DNA from: Nitrospira sp.
Lineage (GTDB): Bacteria; Nitrospirota; Nitrospiria; Nitrospirales; Nitrospiraceae
Direction of reading: 5' to 3'
NCBI GenBank assembly: GCA_024330965.1
Contig: JANDJL010000027.1
Location: forward strand, 1-35,644
DNA length: 35,644 nt
Part shown: positions 8,861 to 19,697 of the stretch, one piece after another
Layout: every line of letters begins with the position of its first letter
How positions within the stretch are numbered: the stretch's first letter is position 1
Position numbers and translations under genes: made by a program
The notes under the pieces: model-generated
What the model was told of the DNA's origin: nothing
The model's database searches: none
The model's input: only the letters and a program-made list of their open reading frames with translations

Positions 8861-10105
8861 CTACTGCGCTTCTCTCTCCTTGCGTTGTAGACAGCGCAGC
8901 ACCTCCCGCGCGATCCAGGTTTCTTCATCGACGGCCGTCACGTAGGCGGGCACGGTTGTGTCATTAGGACTGATGCAGACGGCAGAGCCGGCCGGGAGTG
9001 TGACCGCCGCGCTGTTTTTCTGTTCGTCAAGCCGAAGCCCGCACCAGTCCATCCCTTCACAGATTCGAGCGCGAATGAGCGGTGATCGTTCCCCGATCCC
9101 GCCGCTGAACAAGACGGCGTCGGCTCCACCCAACACCGCCAAATAGGCGCCGAGGTATTTGCGGACTCGATAGCAGAACACGGCGATCGCCAGTTCGGCA
9201 CGCTGGTCGCCCTGCTCTCTGGCCCGTACAATCTCCCGCATGTCTGACCACCGGCCAGACAGACCGAGCAGACCAGATCGTTCGTTCAACAGACGGTCGA
9301 TCTGTTCCACTGTCAGTTCCGCATGGCGCGCGAGATACCCGACGAGGCCTGTATCGCAATCGCCCGCCCTCGTTCCCATCACCAACCCTTCCATTGGCGT
9401 GAACCCCATGGAGGTATCGATCGAACAACCATCGCGAATGGCTGTCGCCGAGCAACCACTCCCCAGGTGAACGGTGATCAAGCGAGTTCCCTTGAGTGAT
9501 CGCCCCAGAGTGCCAGCATAGGCAGCGGCGGACGAGGCATGGGCGATGCCGTGAAACCCATAGCGGCGGACGCCGTATTTCATCGACCACTCTTCTGGAA
9601 TCGCATAGGTCGCCGCATGGTCCGGAATCGTACGATGAAACGCCGTGTCGAAGACCGCCACCATGGGAATCTGCGCGCCAACGACCGTGCGCGCCGCTTC
9701 AATGGTCGCGAGACAGGCTCGATTGTGGAGCGGGGCCAGATCCGTCACCAGCGCGATCTTTTCCAGCACCGTCTGGTCGATCACGACTGTGTCCCGAAAC
9801 CATGCTCCTCCATGCACCACCCGATGCCCCACGGCCTCCACCAATGGCGAACCGAGCGATTCAACGATCCACTCGACCGCGCTCCGATGGTCGAGCACTT
9901 CCCGTTGACCGACCGGTTTGTGGATCCCGTCGGCTACCATCGCCAACGTCGCTGGGCCGCCGATTCGCTCGATCGTCCCTCGAACGAGTGGAATTCCTCG
10001 TTCGACTCCACTCTGCCCCTCATCCGCCCGTTCCTCGCTAGACGGATAACGAACCAAGAGAAATTTGAGCGACGAACTCCCGCTATTCAACACAAGAATG
10101 TTCAT
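8861..10105 (-). CDS. ackA: acetate kinase
   Basis: Interconverts acetyl-phosphate plus ADP with acetate plus ATP. The 414-residue protein shows the whole family pattern: N-terminal MNILVLNSGSSSLKF, HRVVHGG with the catalytic Arg, VFDTAFHRTIP with the essential Asp, the GFHGIAH block, HLGSGCSATAIRDG, and DTSMGFTPMEGLVMGTRAGD, the second PROSITE-type signature. Residues near 30-40 form a short insertion (SSEERADEGQSGVERG) that most acetate kinases lack or hold shorter. AGAAGG lies upstream of the ATG. It sits 90 bases downstream of the ATPase gamma gene on the same strand and could be read through from that operon. No phosphotransacetylase gene is visible; a phosphoketolase at 29-31.5 kb could supply acetyl-phosphate. 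Confidence 0.95.
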   Translation of the reverse strand: MNILVLNSGSSSLKFLLVRYPSSEERADEGQSGVERGIPLVRGTIERIGGPATLAMVADGIHKPVGQREVLDHRSAVEWIVESLGSPLVEAVGHRVVHGGAWFRDTVVIDQTVLEKIALVTDLAPLHNRACLATIEAARTVVGAQIPMVAVFDTAFHRTIPDHAATYAIPEEWSMKYGVRRYGFHGIAHASSAAAYAGTLGRSLKGTRLITVHLGSGCSATAIRDGCSIDTSMGFTPMEGLVMGTRAGDCDTGLVGYLARHAELTVEQIDRLLNERSGLLGLSGRWSDMREIVRAREQGDQRAELAIAVFCYRVRKYLGAYLAVLGGADAVLFSGGIGERSPLIRARICEGMDWCGLRLDEQKNSAAVTLPAGSAVCISPNDTTVPAYVTAVDEETWIAREVLRCLQRKEREAQ

Positions 10106-10195
10106 CGCAGCCTTCTTTCGTCACCACCCATAGTCCTGTTTCCCTCCGCTCCCAACCGCCTCCTTCAAGCAGATCGTCCCCTCATTCCATCTGTA

Positions 10196-11077
10196 TCACT
10201 TGTCCACGACATTGGTCCCGTTCTCCCCAACGGCCTCGGCGCTCAGCATGATGACTGCGATTTCCTGTGTGATCTCCTCCTGCCGGAGCACATGGTGCTT
10301 CCGCGTCAAATCGTCGGTTTCTTTCTCAAGCTGTTGGAGGGCCTGATCCATATGTTGAAACCGCTTCCGATTTTCAGCCATGAGCGAGGCATAAAAGATC
10401 CAGTGCAGCACCGCAAAGAGATACTGATCGAGCAACCGGGTCGCCACCTCAGGAGGCGGTAAGGTGAGACGCGGAGGATGGGAGTACGAGGCACGAGGCC
10501 GGCCGAATTCGCGAAACGGACGCCGCAGCATGATCGCGCGGCCGTTGTCGCCGCTTCCGTGCGACAGGATGGCCACGTCCAGTCGAGTACCGATGGGACG
10601 ATGTCGCTGTAAATCCTCGAGCGCTTCCATCAGTTGCACCAGCACCACCGGCACCTCTTCGGTCACGCTGGGGCCCGATAACGCCGCTTCCGGTTTGAGG
10701 CCGCCGAGCTTCATTGTCAGCTTATGGCCAACCGTGACCAACAACGGTGATGGGTCGCCGTTTCCGGTCGTTCCCTTCGCTCGACACCGATCGAACTCGG
10801 CAAGCAACGATTCGTTGAAGTCTCCGCAGAACCCTCGTTCGGATCCGACCACGAGAAAAACCGGACAAGCTCCCTCCACCGACGGAAGCAGTGATGGATG
10901 AAAGTGAAAGAAATCGGCCGCGGCCTCCTCGATACCACCGACAACCCGCTGCTGCGCCGGGAGAAACCGGCCCAGTTTATGAACCTCCATGAGCGCCAGG
11001 TTCTTCATGGCGTTCAGGATTCCCTTGATGTCGGTCAAGTCCTCAATCCGCTCGGCCAGTTCCTGTCGCTTGCTCAC
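10196..11077 (-). CDS. atpG: F-type (N-ATPase class) ATP synthase gamma subunit
   Basis: The central rotor shaft of the F1 part, 293 residues. The N-terminal helix ([19 protein letters not shown]) and the C-terminal helix ([19 protein letters not shown]) correspond to the paired coiled-coil ends of gamma; the middle keeps the [12 protein letters not shown] block (canonical GSDRGLCGGLN). The sequence is clearly more divergent than housekeeping gamma subunits, as is usual in the N-ATPase class. It is the last gene of the eight-gene operon, overlapping the alpha stop codon by 4 bases (ATGA), so translation is coupled. GGAGACGGTG lies before the start. Acetate kinase follows. Confidence 0.9.
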   Translation of the reverse strand: MSKRQELAERIEDLTDIKGILNAMKNLALMEVHKLGRFLPAQQRVVGGIEEAAADFFHFHPSLLPSVEGACPVFLVVGSERGFCGDFNESLLAEFDRCRAKGTTGNGDPSPLLVTVGHKLTMKLGGLKPEAALSGPSVTEEVPVVLVQLMEALEDLQRHRPIGTRLDVAILSHGSGDNGRAIMLRRPFREFGRPRASYSHPPRLTLPPPEVATRLLDQYLFAVLHWIFYASLMAENRKRFQHMDQALQQLEKETDDLTRKHHVLRQEEITQEIAVIMLSAEAVGENGTNVVDK

Positions 11078-12564
11078 ATCACCGTCTCCTGCTCAATCCA
11101 GCCTTTGACGGCTTCCGCCCACCGGTCGGTCGAGTGCTCAAGGGTGAGGCTGCTTTCAGTCGCCGCCATAATCAGCCGATCGAGCACATCCTTCACGTCA
11201 TGGACCGGCACACGGTCAAAGTATCCCCGGTTGAACGCCACCAGCCAGGCCATGTGGGCCTCGATGGGGAGCGGGGCCAATCGTGGCTGTTTCAGGATCT
11301 CGCGGAGGATGCGCCCTCGGTTGATCTTGGCCTCGATCGAGGCTTCTAGCTTGGCGCTGAAACGGGTGAACACCTCTAGTTCAAGAAACTGAAGATAGTC
11401 CAACTTCATTCGTCCCGCCTGGTCTTTGATCTGCGGATGCTGCCCCTTGCCGCCGATTCGTGAGACGGACCGTGTGACGTCGATGGCGGGCAGAATCCCG
11501 CTGGCAAAGAGGTTCGCGTCCAGATACACCTGTCCGTCTGTAATCGAGATCAGATTCGTCGGGATGTAGGACGCAATTTCCCCCTGTGCGGTCTCGACGA
11601 TCGGCAAGGACGTCATGCTGCCACCCCCTGAAGCAGCGGCCAGACAGGTCGATCGTTCCAGCAGACGGGAATGTAGATAAAAAATATCGGCCGGATAGGC
11701 CTCGCGCCCCGGGGGACGACGCAAAAGCAGCGACAGTTCTCGATAGGCTTGCGCGTGGGTGGTCAGGTCGTCAAACACCACCAATGTATCCTTTCCCTCC
11801 CACATCCAGGCCTCGGCAAGGGCGCAACCAGCAAACGGAGCCAGATACTTCAGACCCGGCAACGCCGTTGCATCGGCGACGACGACTGTCGTGTGGTCCA
11901 TCGCATCATGGGCGCGCAGGGTCTCGATGATCTGAACCGCGGTCGAGCGTTTCTGTCCGATCAGCACATAGACGCAGTACACATCCTTCCCCCCTTGGTT
12001 GACCACCGCGTCCACGGCGAGCGCTGTCTTTCCCACGCCGTTGTCCCCGATGATGAGCTGCCGCTGCCCTTTGCCGATCGGGATCAACGTATCGATAACC
12101 TTGTTTCCCGTATAGAGCGGCTTATGGACAAAATCCCGTGCAGTGATCGGAGGAGCGGGAGCGAAGAGAGGACGACGCCCCAGCGATTGAGGAGCAGGTT
12201 GTCCGTCCAGCGGACGTCCAAGCGGATCGACCACCCGCCCAAGCCAAGCATCTCCGGCAGGAATGCTGAGCGGCCGACCGAGTCGATAGACGGTCGTCTC
12301 CGATGTCAGGTTCTCCGCCCGTTCCAATAAGATCGCGCCCACCAGTTGTCTTCCCAAGTGAAATATCAGGGCCAGACTTCCGCCCTCGAACACCAGCAAT
12401 TCTTCCATCGCAGCAGATGGAAGCCCTTCCACCCAGACGATTCCATCCCCGACCGAACGCACGACGCCCCGCTCCGCCACCCGCAGGGCGAACCGGTACC
12501 GCTCCAGCCAGGTGGCTTGGCGGGCAAGTGGGGATCCAGCCTCAGAGGGTACCGTCGGCGGCAT
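11074..12564 (-). CDS. atpA: F-type (N-ATPase class) ATP synthase alpha subunit
   Basis: The non-catalytic nucleotide-binding subunit of F1, 496 residues. Seen: the beta-barrel N-terminus, [11 protein letters not shown] leading into the P-loop, [21 protein letters not shown] with the Walker B strand, [22 protein letters not shown], and SVSRIGG carrying the arginine finger that serves the neighbouring beta site. The P-loop reads GDNGVGKT, whereas alpha subunits nearly always have GDRQTGKT; the loop here resembles that of a generic P-loop ATPase. The start at 12564 lies within the end of the b-subunit gene (23-base overlap). An internal start cannot be excluded, but this length suits the family. 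Read with the rest of the operon it is an N-ATPase alpha. Confidence 0.93.
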   Translation of the reverse strand: MPPTVPSEAGSPLARQATWLERYRFALRVAERGVVRSVGDGIVWVEGLPSAAMEELLVFEGGSLALIFHLGRQLVGAILLERAENLTSETTVYRLGRPLSIPAGDAWLGRVVDPLGRPLDGQPAPQSLGRRPLFAPAPPITARDFVHKPLYTGNKVIDTLIPIGKGQRQLIIGDNGVGKTALAVDAVVNQGGKDVYCVYVLIGQKRSTAVQIIETLRAHDAMDHTTVVVADATALPGLKYLAPFAGCALAEAWMWEGKDTLVVFDDLTTHAQAYRELSLLLRRPPGREAYPADIFYLHSRLLERSTCLAAASGGGSMTSLPIVETAQGEIASYIPTNLISITDGQVYLDANLFASGILPAIDVTRSVSRIGGKGQHPQIKDQAGRMKLDYLQFLELEVFTRFSAKLEASIEAKINRGRILREILKQPRLAPLPIEAHMAWLVAFNRGYFDRVPVHDVKDVLDRLIMAATESSLTLEHSTDRWAEAVKGWIEQETVM

Positions 12565-13300
12565 GGGCGGACTCGGTAAATCCTTTCAGCTCTTCTCGAA
12601 GATTGGCGCAGAACACCCAAGGACCTAAACTGACCTGAACCCCCGCAAGCAACGACGCATCTTCCGTCCAACTGCAAGGCACTGTCCGCCCCGCCACCTC
12701 GCTCAACGCGGCCGCCAATGCCTCCCGTCGAGAGTCGTCCACTGGATGAGCGAAGACCACGGAAGCTATCGTGTCCCCATTCTGGCAGACAGCTCGAATG
12801 GCGCGGCGCCGCTCCTCCGGTAACCCCCGCAGTTCTTCTACCGCCAAGACAGCAAGTTGACCGGTCAGACTCGGCTGGGCCAGTCGTTCCAACAGGCGAG
12901 CGGCAAACCGAGCCCCCAAGGCAAGCGCCGCTTCTTCGGCCTGACGCTGAAGTTCCTGCTGCCGCCGTTCTTCCAACACTTTGGCTTTTTCGCGTTCCTG
13001 TGCCACCACACGGCGCACTTCTTCCATCAGGCGCGTGCGTTCGGCACGAAGTTCCTCAAGAAGACTGGCCCTCGCCTTTTGTTTCTCCTGCTCCCACTCG
13101 GCTAATCGTCCCTCGTACCGTTGTTTGAGCGCCTCTCCTTCGGCTCGAAACCGTTCCGCCTCGGTTCGCAATTGCTCCATAGCTGCCCGGCGCTCCGCGA
13201 TGATCGTGAAGACCGGTTTGTACAGAAACCGCTTGAGCAGCCAGACGAGGACCAAAAAGTTCAAGATCTGAAGGCCGAACGTCGACCAATCAAGCTCCAT
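12542..13300 (-). CDS. atpF: F-type ATPase b subunit fused to a delta-like domain
   Basis: The peripheral stalk subunit, 252 residues. Residues 1-30 form the membrane anchor ([19 protein letters not shown]), followed by a highly charged coiled coil rich in Arg, Glu and Gln to about residue 135. The last ~115 residues are globular and include [16 protein letters not shown], which resembles the C-terminal domain of delta/OSCP. Such extended b subunits stand in for the separate delta gene that N-ATPase operons lack, and no atpH is seen here. Ribosome site AGGGGAG precedes the ATG. The gene overlaps alpha by 23 bases and is 100 bases downstream of the c-subunit gene. The delta-like reading rests on pattern only. 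Confidence 0.88.
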   Translation of the reverse strand: MELDWSTFGLQILNFLVLVWLLKRFLYKPVFTIIAERRAAMEQLRTEAERFRAEGEALKQRYEGRLAEWEQEKQKARASLLEELRAERTRLMEEVRRVVAQEREKAKVLEERRQQELQRQAEEAALALGARFAARLLERLAQPSLTGQLAVLAVEELRGLPEERRRAIRAVCQNGDTIASVVFAHPVDDSRREALAAALSEVAGRTVPCSWTEDASLLAGVQVSLGPWVFCANLREELKGFTESAHAADGTL

Positions 13301-13400
13301 GAAAATCTCCCCTTAAATGCCTCCACCCACCGAGGGATCGAATCTGACGGCGGGCTCATTCCGCCGCTCGCCATTGCCCGCGGTCTACCGTGTCCGCCTC

Positions 13401-13667
13401 TTACCTCAAGAGATATTCCAGCAGCGGATTGCGGAACAGGATGATCAGCACCACGACCAAACAGTAAATGGCTAATGATTCGAGCATGGCCAACCCGATG
13501 ACCAAGGTCCTCAAAATGGGGCGTTCGGCCTCTGGCTGACGTGCAATGGCCTCGAGCGCCTGGCTGATCGCCCGGCCCATCGCTACAGCCGGTAACATAG
13601 TCCCCAGGGCGAGGGCTAGAGCGGCAACTACGGTGGAACCAAGGGCGAAGAATGTCAGATCTTGCAT
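13401..13667 (-). CDS. atpE: F-type (N-ATPase class) ATP synthase c subunit
   Basis: The rotor-ring proteolipid, 88 residues, two membrane hairpin helices joined by the polar loop ARQPEA (residues 42-47). The ion-carrying carboxylate is Glu63 in helix 2, followed by Ser64 and, five residues on, Tyr68 (MLESLAIY), the same spacing as the sodium-site E65, S66, Y70 of Ilyobacter tartaricus. Helix 1, however, has Met30 where that protein has Gln32, so the sodium ligand set is incomplete. The 3' end of the preceding a gene supplies the ribosome site AAAGGAGG, and the c ATG lies two bases after the a stop. About 100 bases separate c from b, a common place for extra ribosome-site strength or mRNA processing. 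Confidence 0.93.
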   Translation of the reverse strand: MQDLTFFALGSTVVAALALALGTMLPAVAMGRAISQALEAIARQPEAERPILRTLVIGLAMLESLAIYCLVVVLIILFRNPLLEYLLR

Positions 13668-13669
13668 GG

Positions 13670-14353
13670 TCAGGCAGCCTCCTTTCGCTGCGATTGTCTC
13701 CTGTGCTCTTGTGTCTGGATGGCACCCCCGATGTAGATCAGGGCCAACATGCCGAAGATGAATGCTTGGAGAAGCCCTTCGATGATATGAAGAGCCAGTA
13801 AGGGGATCGGCACCAGAAAACCGGCGACGACAAGCACCAGCAGCAACGCCATCTCCAGGCTCATGATATTACCGAAGAGGCGCATGGCCAGCGCGACGGT
13901 TCGGGTCAATTCGCTGATCAGATGGAACGGCAACATGACCGGCGTCGGGCGCAGATAATGGCGCAGGTAGCCCCCCAGCCCCTCAATCCGAATGCCGAAC
14001 CAAGGCACGGACAGGAAGACAAGGACGGCCAACGCGGCGGTCGTGGAGAGATCGGCGGTCGGAGGATGGAGTCCTGGTACAATCCCAATAAGATTGGCGA
14101 CCGCCAGAAAGATCCACAAGGTAGCAATGACCGAAAACACGAGTTCGGAATGAACCGGTAACACCCAGCGGACCGTCCGATCGATTGCCTCGATGATCCC
14201 TTCAACAGCCACTTGCAACAACTCCGGGTCCCGGCTCAGACGACGTGAGAGGAGCCAGGAGAAGCCCGCCAGGGCGGCCATAATTACCCACGTGGTCGCC
14301 ACCGTTTCCGTGATTCGGATCAGCCCGACTTCGACAATTGTTTTGATCGGCAT
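13670..14353 (-). CDS. atpB: F-type (N-ATPase class) ATP synthase a subunit
   Basis: The membrane stator that forms the ion half-channels, 227 residues with five or six hydrophobic helices. Seen: the conserved [20 protein letters not shown] segment, which contains the essential Arg (E. coli R210 equivalent in xxMRLFGN), and the last helix block [23 protein letters not shown], which is typical of the a subunit (canonical LQAFIFTLLTxVYI). It is shorter than housekeeping a subunits, as in other N-ATPases. It starts 4 bases after the AtpQ-like gene and is followed immediately by c. There is no AtpR-type gene between the AtpQ-like gene and this one. Confidence 0.93.
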   Translation of the reverse strand: MPIKTIVEVGLIRITETVATTWVIMAALAGFSWLLSRRLSRDPELLQVAVEGIIEAIDRTVRWVLPVHSELVFSVIATLWIFLAVANLIGIVPGLHPPTADLSTTAALAVLVFLSVPWFGIRIEGLGGYLRHYLRPTPVMLPFHLISELTRTVALAMRLFGNIMSLEMALLLVLVVAGFLVPIPLLALHIIEGLLQAFIFGMLALIYIGGAIQTQEHRRQSQRKEAA

Positions 14354-14357
14354 CGCG

Positions 14358-14626
14358 CTACTTCTTCATCACCAGCAGATACACGTTGACGGCCCCCACC
14401 CCCACGCCGAGCAGAAGCAGGCCGATGGTCCACCGAATGGAGTATCCTTCGACCATGCCGTCAAGCCATCGACCGATGTAGGCGCCGGCCACGATCGGCA
14501 ACACGAACAGCAACCCGACGGTCCCCAAATACACGGTCTCGGCCAGCAAGGTCCGCCTACTTCGCTCGGCGTCGCGGAGGCGCTTCACGTCCCGTTCAAT
14601 TTCATGTTTGAGCCGCTTGTCTTGAC

Positions 14627-14630
<4 letters not shown>
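14358..14630 (-). CDS. atpQ: AtpQ/AtpI-like small membrane protein of the ATPase operon
   Basis: A 90-residue protein with a strongly charged N-terminal 28 residues (KRLKHEIERDVKRLRDAER), then two membrane helices (about 30-52 and 63-87) with the family turn IGRWLDG between them, typical of the AtpI / ATPase_gene1 family. In N-ATPase operons a member of this family (AtpQ) stands after epsilon. AtpI-like proteins help assemble the c ring. It overlaps the epsilon stop by 4 bases and is separated by 4 bases from the a gene. The symbol follows operon position; AtpI would be the alternative name. Confidence 0.8.
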
Positions 14631-16765
<2,135 letters not shown>

Positions 16766-16957
16766 TCAGGAGTTCAACAGGGAGGCCCGGCGGTTTTCGA
16801 GAATCAGCGGATCGATCCGTTCGCCGCAATTGACGCAACACCAACCAGACGTCCCAAACCAATCCCCCGTAAGTTCCTCGGACCCATCAAATCTCACCGG
16901 CACCATGAATCCCCCGCAACGGGAGCACGTTCTGATCCGTTCTTCCAAGATACTCAT
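16766..16957 (-). CDS. small CxxC/CxxC zinc-ribbon protein
   Basis: A 63-residue protein with two cysteine pairs, CSRC at residues 11-14 and CVNC at 41-44, separated by ~26 residues, an arrangement that makes a single zinc ribbon. The pattern CxxCGGxMVP ... GWxCVNCGExIDPLIxxNR is one I associate with numerous small hypothetical proteins of Nitrospira-type genomes; this recollection is unverified. No nucleic-acid or enzymatic function can be named. The start has only a weak ribosome site. It points toward the ATPase operon on the same strand, about 300 bases upstream of atpD. Confidence 0.7.
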   Translation of the reverse strand: MSILEERIRTCSRCGGFMVPVRFDGSEELTGDWFGTSGWCCVNCGERIDPLILENRRASLLNS

Positions 16958-17057
16958 AGGGACTCTCGTAGGGCGTGACGCCGCATCTGATGTGATTGCT
17001 TCGCTGCCGCTTTCTTCGATCTGTCGCTCAGCCGTGCCGACACGAGAAAATACCGTA

Positions 17058-17285
17058 TCAGAAGCTCTCGATCGGCACGACCGGGGAACGCCCCAACCCC
17101 AGACCGAAATTTCCCCTGTGAGCGAGGCGAACGATCATTTTCCCCTTGTTGGACACGTCATCGATTTGGATAGTTTGGATAGAGAGAGCGCGCAGCCCCC
17201 GAAGCGGCGGTTCACCGGCTAGGGATCGCCCTTGAGCAAGGCAAAAAGAGTACCGGTGAAATTTTCTTCTACTGGTCCAAACCAT
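17058..17285 (-). CDS. possible PilZ-like small protein or fragment
   Basis: A 75-residue frame beginning MVWTSRRKFHRYSF. The RRxxxRY opening and the later DDVSNKGKMIV resemble the RxxxR and DxSxxG signatures of PilZ c-di-GMP receptor domains, but the spacing is short and the second motif departs from D/NxSxxG. An upstream in-frame start at 17312 also exists; 17285 is chosen because AAGGG lies about 5 bases before it. The coding sequence contains a tandem duplication of nine bases near 17163-17180. It may be a decayed PilZ gene or not a gene at all. Confidence 0.3.
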   Translation of the reverse strand: MVWTSRRKFHRYSFCLAQGRSLAGEPPLRGLRALSIQTIQIDDVSNKGKMIVRLAHRGNFGLGLGRSPVVPIESF

Positions 17286-17370
17286 CTCAGCCCTTGCGAG
17301 GGCCGACGCCAAAGCCTATGATCGCCACTCATGGGCTCCTACGCTGGCATTCACAAAGATCCGTTCAGCG

Positions 17371-18984
17371 ATGGATAGGTCCGAAGGGATGGAACGGTCT
17401 TTGAGGACAACGGGACTCCATCTGTTGGCGCCGCTTTTCCTTTACCTTGCCGTCTCCGCGGTCTTCGTTCTGGACTGGTTCATCCCGCTTGGCTTCTCCG
17501 TTTCGATGTTATACATCCCGATCTGTCTGGCCGGCCTCTGGCTGAAAGGCCGGCGATTTGCCTCTATCATGGAAGTGGTTTGCTCGGGGCTGATGGTGGC
17601 TGGCCTCTTCGTCTCGCCACCCGGCGGTCCCTTCTCATGGTCCATCGTGAATCGCACGATCGGCCTTGTCGCCCTTTGGTCGGCACTCTGGGGCGGAAAA
17701 CTCTTCGCGCAACGTACAGCCGAGTTGGAACGCACAAAAGCGTCGCTCCAGCAAGAGATCGCCCACCGCCAGCAGGCGGAACAGGCGTTGCTCGCGATCA
17801 ATGAACAATTGGAGTCTCGCATTGCCCAGCGGACCGAACAGCTCAAAACCGCCCTCGACCGATGGGAACTTGTCACCCAGGCCACGCACGACGGGGTGTA
17901 CGACTGGGACTTGACGACAGACCGAGTCATCTATACGCCGCACTGGAAAGCGATGCACGGTTTCTCGGACGATGACGAGAATGAATCAGCCCAACAGTGG
18001 CTTCAACGGATCCATCCGGACGATCGTCCTCGTGTGCTTGATCATCTCGAAGGGTATCTCGCTGGGAAACGGCTAGAGTTCGGTGAAGAGTATCGCATCC
18101 AGCGCCGAGATGGGCACTGGATCTGGGTGTTGGATCGAGGCATCGCGCTTCGGGATGAAACGGGTCGAGCCGTTCGTCTGGTCGGATCTGAAAAAGACAT
18201 CACCGAGCAAAAACGGGCGGAGGAGACGTTACGCCGCCAGACCTTCCAACTCGAAGAGCTGACCGCGAAACTGCTCACCGCTCAGGAGCGCGAGCGACAA
18301 CGGATCGCCTGCGAATTACATGATGATTTTTCACAGCGGCTGGCCGCGCTGGCCGTCGACCTTGGTTCGCTTCTGCGGGCTTGTCCCCCCGATCCACCGT
18401 TGCAGGCCCGCCTGCGAACGATTCACGAGGCGGCCGGACAACTGGCCGACGACGTGCACACCTTCGCCTATCGCCTGCACCCCTCGCTCCTCGAACACTT
18501 GGGGTTGGAGGCGGCGATCCGAGATCACATCGACGAATTCAGTCGGCGCACCGGCTTGGCGGTACAATACGTCAGGCGAAGCATCCCGCAAACGATTCCG
18601 CTCGATATCGCCACCTGCCTCTACCGTGTAGCGCAAGAAGGCTTACAGAACGTTCAGAAACATGCGGAGGCCTCAGACGTCTTAGTCAGGCTGCTCGGCA
18701 CGGCCGGAGGTATCGGGGTGTGCATCCAAGACAATGGGAAGGGGTTCGTTTACAAACCAGGAGACGCTCATTCATCCGGCTTGGGGCTCATCAGCATGAA
18801 AGAGCGAGTTCGCCTCCTGAAGGGCTCGTTTCGCCTCCGCACCCAACCGGGAAAGGGGACGGAAATCCACGCTTGGATCCCCCTACCCGATTCGGTCCAC
18901 AAGGCCGTTCGCGAGGAGGAAACGGCCGATGACGATGTCAAACCCAGCCTGAAGAAGACAACGACTGGGAGGGTGACCCGATGA
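17371..18984 (+). CDS. NarL-family membrane sensor histidine kinase with PAS domain
   Basis: A 537-residue sensor kinase. Seen in order: four predicted membrane segments (about residues 16-110), a coiled coil (115-165), a PAS/PAC domain (about 165-285, closing with VGSEKDITEQKRAEE), a HisKA_3 dimerisation domain with H-box RIACELHDDFSQRLAAL (phospho-acceptor His317), and an HATPase_c domain with QEGLQNVQKHA (N box), DNGKGF (G1) and SSGLGLISMKERV (G2). This is the NarX/DegS type. The membrane domain has almost no periplasmic loops, so it probably senses something in or at the membrane, or via PAS. Stop and next start overlap as ATGA with the response regulator. The start lacks a clear ribosome site; Met7 (17389) is possible. 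Confidence 0.93.
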   Translation: MDRSEGMERSLRTTGLHLLAPLFLYLAVSAVFVLDWFIPLGFSVSMLYIPICLAGLWLKGRRFASIMEVVCSGLMVAGLFVSPPGGPFSWSIVNRTIGLVALWSALWGGKLFAQRTAELERTKASLQQEIAHRQQAEQALLAINEQLESRIAQRTEQLKTALDRWELVTQATHDGVYDWDLTTDRVIYTPHWKAMHGFSDDDENESAQQWLQRIHPDDRPRVLDHLEGYLAGKRLEFGEEYRIQRRDGHWIWVLDRGIALRDETGRAVRLVGSEKDITEQKRAEETLRRQTFQLEELTAKLLTAQERERQRIACELHDDFSQRLAALAVDLGSLLRACPPDPPLQARLRTIHEAAGQLADDVHTFAYRLHPSLLEHLGLEAAIRDHIDEFSRRTGLAVQYVRRSIPQTIPLDIATCLYRVAQEGLQNVQKHAEASDVLVRLLGTAGGIGVCIQDNGKGFVYKPGDAHSSGLGLISMKERVRLLKGSFRLRTQPGKGTEIHAWIPLPDSVHKAVREEETADDDVKPSLKKTTTGRVTR

Positions 18985-19640
18985 ACAAACCACGGGTGCT
19001 GTTGGCGGATGATCACGGCTTGGTCCTGGCCGGCTTACGCCGGTTGGTTGAAGACTCGTGCGAGGTGGTGGGGACCGTCGAAGACGGCCGTTCGCTCATC
19101 GAGGCGGCCCAGCGGCTCGAACCGGACTTGATTCTATTGGATATCGCCATGCCGTTGCTGAACGGCATCGACGCCGCGCGCCAGATTCGCAAACTGTGCC
19201 CGACCACTAAACTCATTTTTCTCACTATGCAGACCAGCCCGACCTACGCAACCGAGGCCTTTCGAGCCGGTGCGAGCGGTTACTTGCTCAAACGCTCCGC
19301 TCCGACGGAATTGCCGCTGGCCATCGAAGCCGTCCTGCGAGGGCAGCACTATCTCACCCCCGCCATCACCAGGCCTGTGCTGGAACGAGCCATCGGATCC
19401 GGCAGTCCTCCTCCGTCCTCCATCAAACGGTCTCTATCAGACCTCACTCAGCGGCAACGAGAAGTGCTGCAACTGATCGGCGAAGGGAAGGCCACCAAAG
19501 AAATCGCCACACTGCTCAACGTCTCCGTCAAGACGGTCGAGTTTCACAAAGCCCGCTTGATGGAGGAACTGGATTTTCACTCCACCGCGGAACTGATGCG
19601 GTATGCGATCACACAAGGGCTGGCCAATTCCGAGCCGTGA
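18981..19640 (+). CDS. NarL/LuxR-type response regulator
   Basis: A 219-residue transcription factor partner of the overlapping sensor kinase. The receiver domain (about 5-120) has the acidic pair at Asp10-Asp11, phospho-acceptor Asp54 in LILLDIAMP and the Lys in GYLLKRSAP. The C-terminal LuxR-type helix-turn-helix (about 150-215) reads LTQRQREVLQLIGEGKATKEIA then VSVKTVEFHKARLMEEL. Overlap of 4 bases with the kinase gene indicates coupled translation. Its targets are unknown; the flanking genes are an N-ATPase operon read away to the left and a convergent MscS gene to the right. Confidence 0.95.
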   Translation: MNKPRVLLADDHGLVLAGLRRLVEDSCEVVGTVEDGRSLIEAAQRLEPDLILLDIAMPLLNGIDAARQIRKLCPTTKLIFLTMQTSPTYATEAFRAGASGYLLKRSAPTELPLAIEAVLRGQHYLTPAITRPVLERAIGSGSPPPSSIKRSLSDLTQRQREVLQLIGEGKATKEIATLLNVSVKTVEFHKARLMEELDFHSTAELMRYAITQGLANSEP

Positions 19641-19697
19641 CGGTGTCCTTCCCAGCCCGCGATGCCGACGGATCGGGTGCGAAACATTCCGCGACAA

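Noticed and set aside
9539..10462. Plus-strand frame across the ackA 5' end and atpG 3' end
   Set aside because: Spans two genes of clear identity on the other strand and has no motif.
13401..13667. Reading the c subunit as a sodium ring from ESxxxY alone
   Set aside because: The helix-1 ligand equivalent to Gln32 is Met, so the motif is incomplete; ion specificity is left open.
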